Shown: piece after piece, positions 63,001 to 64,000 of the stretch | How the letters are laid out: each line of letters starts with the position of its first letter | Position numbering within the stretch: position 1 is the stretch's first letter | From: Chryseobacterium vaccae | Lineage (GTDB): Bacteria > Bacteroidota > Bacteroidia > Flavobacteriales > Weeksellaceae | Length of the DNA stretch: 64,000 bases | Reading direction: 5' to 3' | Assembly: GCF_009602705.1 (NCBI RefSeq) | Contig: NZ_VSWH01000001.1 | Span: 3,720,001 to 3,784,000 of the forward strand | Notes under the pieces: generated by a model | Told to the model about the DNA's origin: nothing | The model's database searches: none | Seen by the model: only the letters and a program-made list of their open reading frames with translations | Program-made: the position numbers and the translations under genes

Positions 63001-64000
63001 GACGGCAACCGTTGCTTCATTAGGATTCCTTCCGATGGCTATTTCCACAGGAGCGGGAGCTGAAGTACAGAAACCTCTGGCGACCGTAGTGATCGGTGGA
63101 TTAGTTACCGCAACTTTCCTTACTTTATTCGTTTTACCGATGCTTTATATCATTTTTAATAGCAAGATTTCAGGACGAAACTTCAAAATAAAACCTTCTG
63201 TAACGGTGATCGTATTTGGATTTTTGATGTTCGGACAGTTTTTTAATGCACAGACCCGCCAGATCTCCGTTGAACAGGCGGTAGAAATAGCAACGGAAAA
63301 TAACCTGACTTTAAAATCAAAAGCACTCAGCATACAATCTGCAGAAGCATTGAGAGGAACAGCAAAAGAACTTCCCAAACTCAATTTTGAAGCGCAGCTG
63401 GGACAATATAACAGTCCGAAATTCGATCAGTCATTTGCCATTTCGCAGAGCATTCCTTTTCCAACACTTTTTAAAGCACGAAGAGAGCTGATTAATGAAA
63501 ACGTAAAAAGTCGTCAGATCGATAGGGAAGTTTCAGCCAATGAGCTGGTGAAACAGGTACGGACATATTACTACCAGATTGAATATCTTCAGTACAACCA
63601 GTCAAAGCTGAAAAACCTAGACAGTCTTTACCAGGATTTCATCAGGATTGCTACCGTAAGGTTCAAAGCAGGAGATATTAAAAAGATTGAAATTAATACC
63701 GCCGAAACTCAAAAAGGCGAAATCAACCTGTTACTTAAGCAGAATGAAGTTTATCTGAACAATGCCTATAAAAATTTAAGGACCCTGCTGAATACTCCGG
63801 ATGATTTTGAAGTCCCCTTCAAAAACAGCTATGAGCCTTTAAAAGCCGAAAATATTCTCGACAGTACAGCTGTAGCCAATAATCCGGCAGTGAAAGCTTT
63901 TTATCATGAAATGGAAATAGCAGAGAAAAATAAGAATGTTGAAAAAGCACAGGGACTTCCTGAATTCAGCCTCGGACTAACAAGCCAGTCATTGATTGGG
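60068..64000 (+). CDS. CzcA/CusA-type RND metal efflux pump fused to a TolC-like domain, partial at right edge
   Basis: A frame opens with GTG at 60068 (MLDKIIKFSIKNKVVVGI) and stays open to the window end, 1311 codons. Residues 1 to about 1035 are an RND pump: LPIDAVPDITNNQVQI near the start, the proton-relay segment GAIDFGLIIDGAVIIVE in TM4, and a final membrane block ending LFVLPMLYIIF. The frame then continues without interruption through a hydrophobic VIVFGFLMFGQFFNAQ segment into a TolC/outer-membrane-factor domain (ISVEQAVEIATENNLT onward). Pump and outer-membrane factor are thus one polypeptide, an arrangement seen in other Bacteroidetes. It should export divalent or monovalent metal ions with a separate adaptor. 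Confidence 0.93.
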   Translation, partial: MLDKIIKFSIKNKVVVGIMTLLLIIWGVWSATKLPIDAVPDITNNQVQIITVCPTLAGQEVEQLVTFPIEQSIANVPDIEETRSISRFGLSVITVVFKENVDVYFARQLVNERLKQAAEEIPKGVGTPELAPVSTGLGEVYQYILHPKKGSEKKYDAKELRTMQDWIVRRQLNGTPGVAEVNSFGGELKQYEVAVNPDRLKAMGVSITDIFTALEKNNQNTGGAYIDKKPNAYFIRGIGFVTSLDDIKSIAVKNETGSVPIFIKDVADVRLGSAVRYGALTYNGKVDAVGGVVMMLKGANSNEVVSNIKAKIPTIQKSLPDDVLIEPFLDRTDLVGRAINTVEKNLIEGALIVIFVLVVFLGNFRAGLIVASAIPLSLLFALGMMNVFGVSANLMSLGAIDFGLIIDGAVIIVEATLHHLGIRKSVGRLTQSEMDEEVFLSASKIRNSAAFGEIIILIVYIPILTLVGVEGKMFTPMAKTVGFAILGALILSLTYIPMMSALFLSKNISHKETFSDKMMNRLQKIYQPLLQRAIKVKYIIVSATVFIFVITAFIFKNMGGEFIPQLQEGDYAFHCILPQGSSLSQSIETSMQASRIIKQFDEVKMVVGKTGSAEVPTDPMPPEATDMIIVLKPKNEWKSKKSYEELGDEISEKLETIPGVFFEKNQPIQMRFNELMTGIRQDVAVKIFGENLDSLSIYADKVGKIIQTVDGATAPQIERVSGLPQINVVYDRTRMANYGLNIEDVNNAVSTAFAGKAAGQVFENERRFDLVVRLDSLHRTNIDDVNNLMISAGSGAQIPLSQVANISYKLGPAQISREEGKRRIVIGFNVKDRDVQSVVKDIQAKLDKEIKLPSGYYFTYGGQFENLQEASKRLMIAVPVSLFLIFMLLYFTFRSFKQAALIFTAIPMSAIGGVFALLLRDMPFSISAGIGFIALFGVAVLNGIVLIGTFNQLEKEGETDVMKRVYEGTKTRLRPVLMTATVASLGFLPMAISTGAGAEVQKPLATVVIGGLVTATFLTLFVLPMLYIIFNSKISGRNFKIKPSVTVIVFGFLMFGQFFNAQTRQISVEQAVEIATENNLTLKSKALSIQSAEALRGTAKELPKLNFEAQLGQYNSPKFDQSFAISQSIPFPTLFKARRELINENVKSRQIDREVSANELVKQVRTYYYQIEYLQYNQSKLKNLDSLYQDFIRIATVRFKAGDIKKIEINTAETQKGEINLLLKQNEVYLNNAYKNLRTLLNTPDDFEVPFKNSYEPLKAENILDSTAVANNPAVKAFYHEMEIAEKNKNVEKAQGLPEFSLGLTSQSLIG

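Noticed and set aside
1..64000. CRISPR arrays, tRNA or rRNA genes, integrases and insertion-sequence transposases
   Set aside because: I saw no regularly spaced repeats, no cloverleaf-like or rRNA-like sequence, and no transposase or integrase motifs. The only mobile-like candidate is the palindromic element at 14246-14451.

Overview
The window looks like a chromosomal segment from a flavobacterium of the Weeksellaceae type, most likely Chryseobacterium or a close relative. The evidence is low GC content, many promoters with the Bacteroidetes -7 box TAnnTTTG and few Shine-Dalgarno sequences, two SusC/SusD pairs, a rimP-nusA-infB operon, BshC, a GYDIA-type GHMP kinase, a Porin_10 protein and a CzcA-TolC fusion. 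Genus assignment is inference from gene content, since no rRNA gene is present.

Bases 1 to about 34140 are a surface polysaccharide locus (O-antigen or capsule). Most genes lie on the minus strand. It holds GT2, GT4 and GT61 glycosyltransferases, hexapeptide acetyltransferases, an ABC-2 exporter (Wzm/Wzt with a long C-terminal domain) and nucleotide-sugar enzymes. RmlA, RmlB, an FdtA-like ketoisomerase and a DegT aminotransferase predict a dTDP-3-amino-3,6-dideoxyhexose. Ugd predicts UDP-glucuronate, and an AsnB-like amidotransferase could amidate an acidic residue. Two plus-strand islands interrupt the cluster. One (4221-6219) is KASIII-ACP-ketoreductase. The other (8831-13211) is methyltransferase, acyltransferase 3, MBOAT and an SGNH-like protein. 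A second KASIII-ACP pair sits beside a GNAT and the 3-amino-sugar genes (25154-26895). Together these suggest that a short hydroxyacyl chain is built on a dedicated ACP and transferred to an amino sugar. This is the most unusual biology in the window. Four closely related GT2 genes (13208-17720) look like a local duplication series, with a palindromic MITE-like element and a possible 28-residue membrane protein between members.

Bases 34240-39160 are the plus-strand rimP-nusA-infB operon, with a terminator-like hairpin in its leader. Bases 39160-44180 hold a SusC/SusD pair after a 680-base AT-rich upstream region. Bases 44300-53500 carry a Porin_10 protein, bshC, a LysM plus periplasmic-binding-like protein, fabD, a GHMP kinase and pckA. 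aroQ follows on the minus strand.

Bases 54340-59053 are a second SusC/SusD pair whose leader contains a recognisable SAM-I (S-box) riboswitch with a downstream hairpin. The outer-membrane uptake system is therefore predicted to respond to S-adenosylmethionine, pointing to a methionine-related substrate. The window ends with a small hypothetical gene, a cysteine-rich DUF6660-like protein with a probably leaderless transcript, and a CzcA/CusA metal-efflux pump fused in frame to a TolC-like domain that runs off the right edge.
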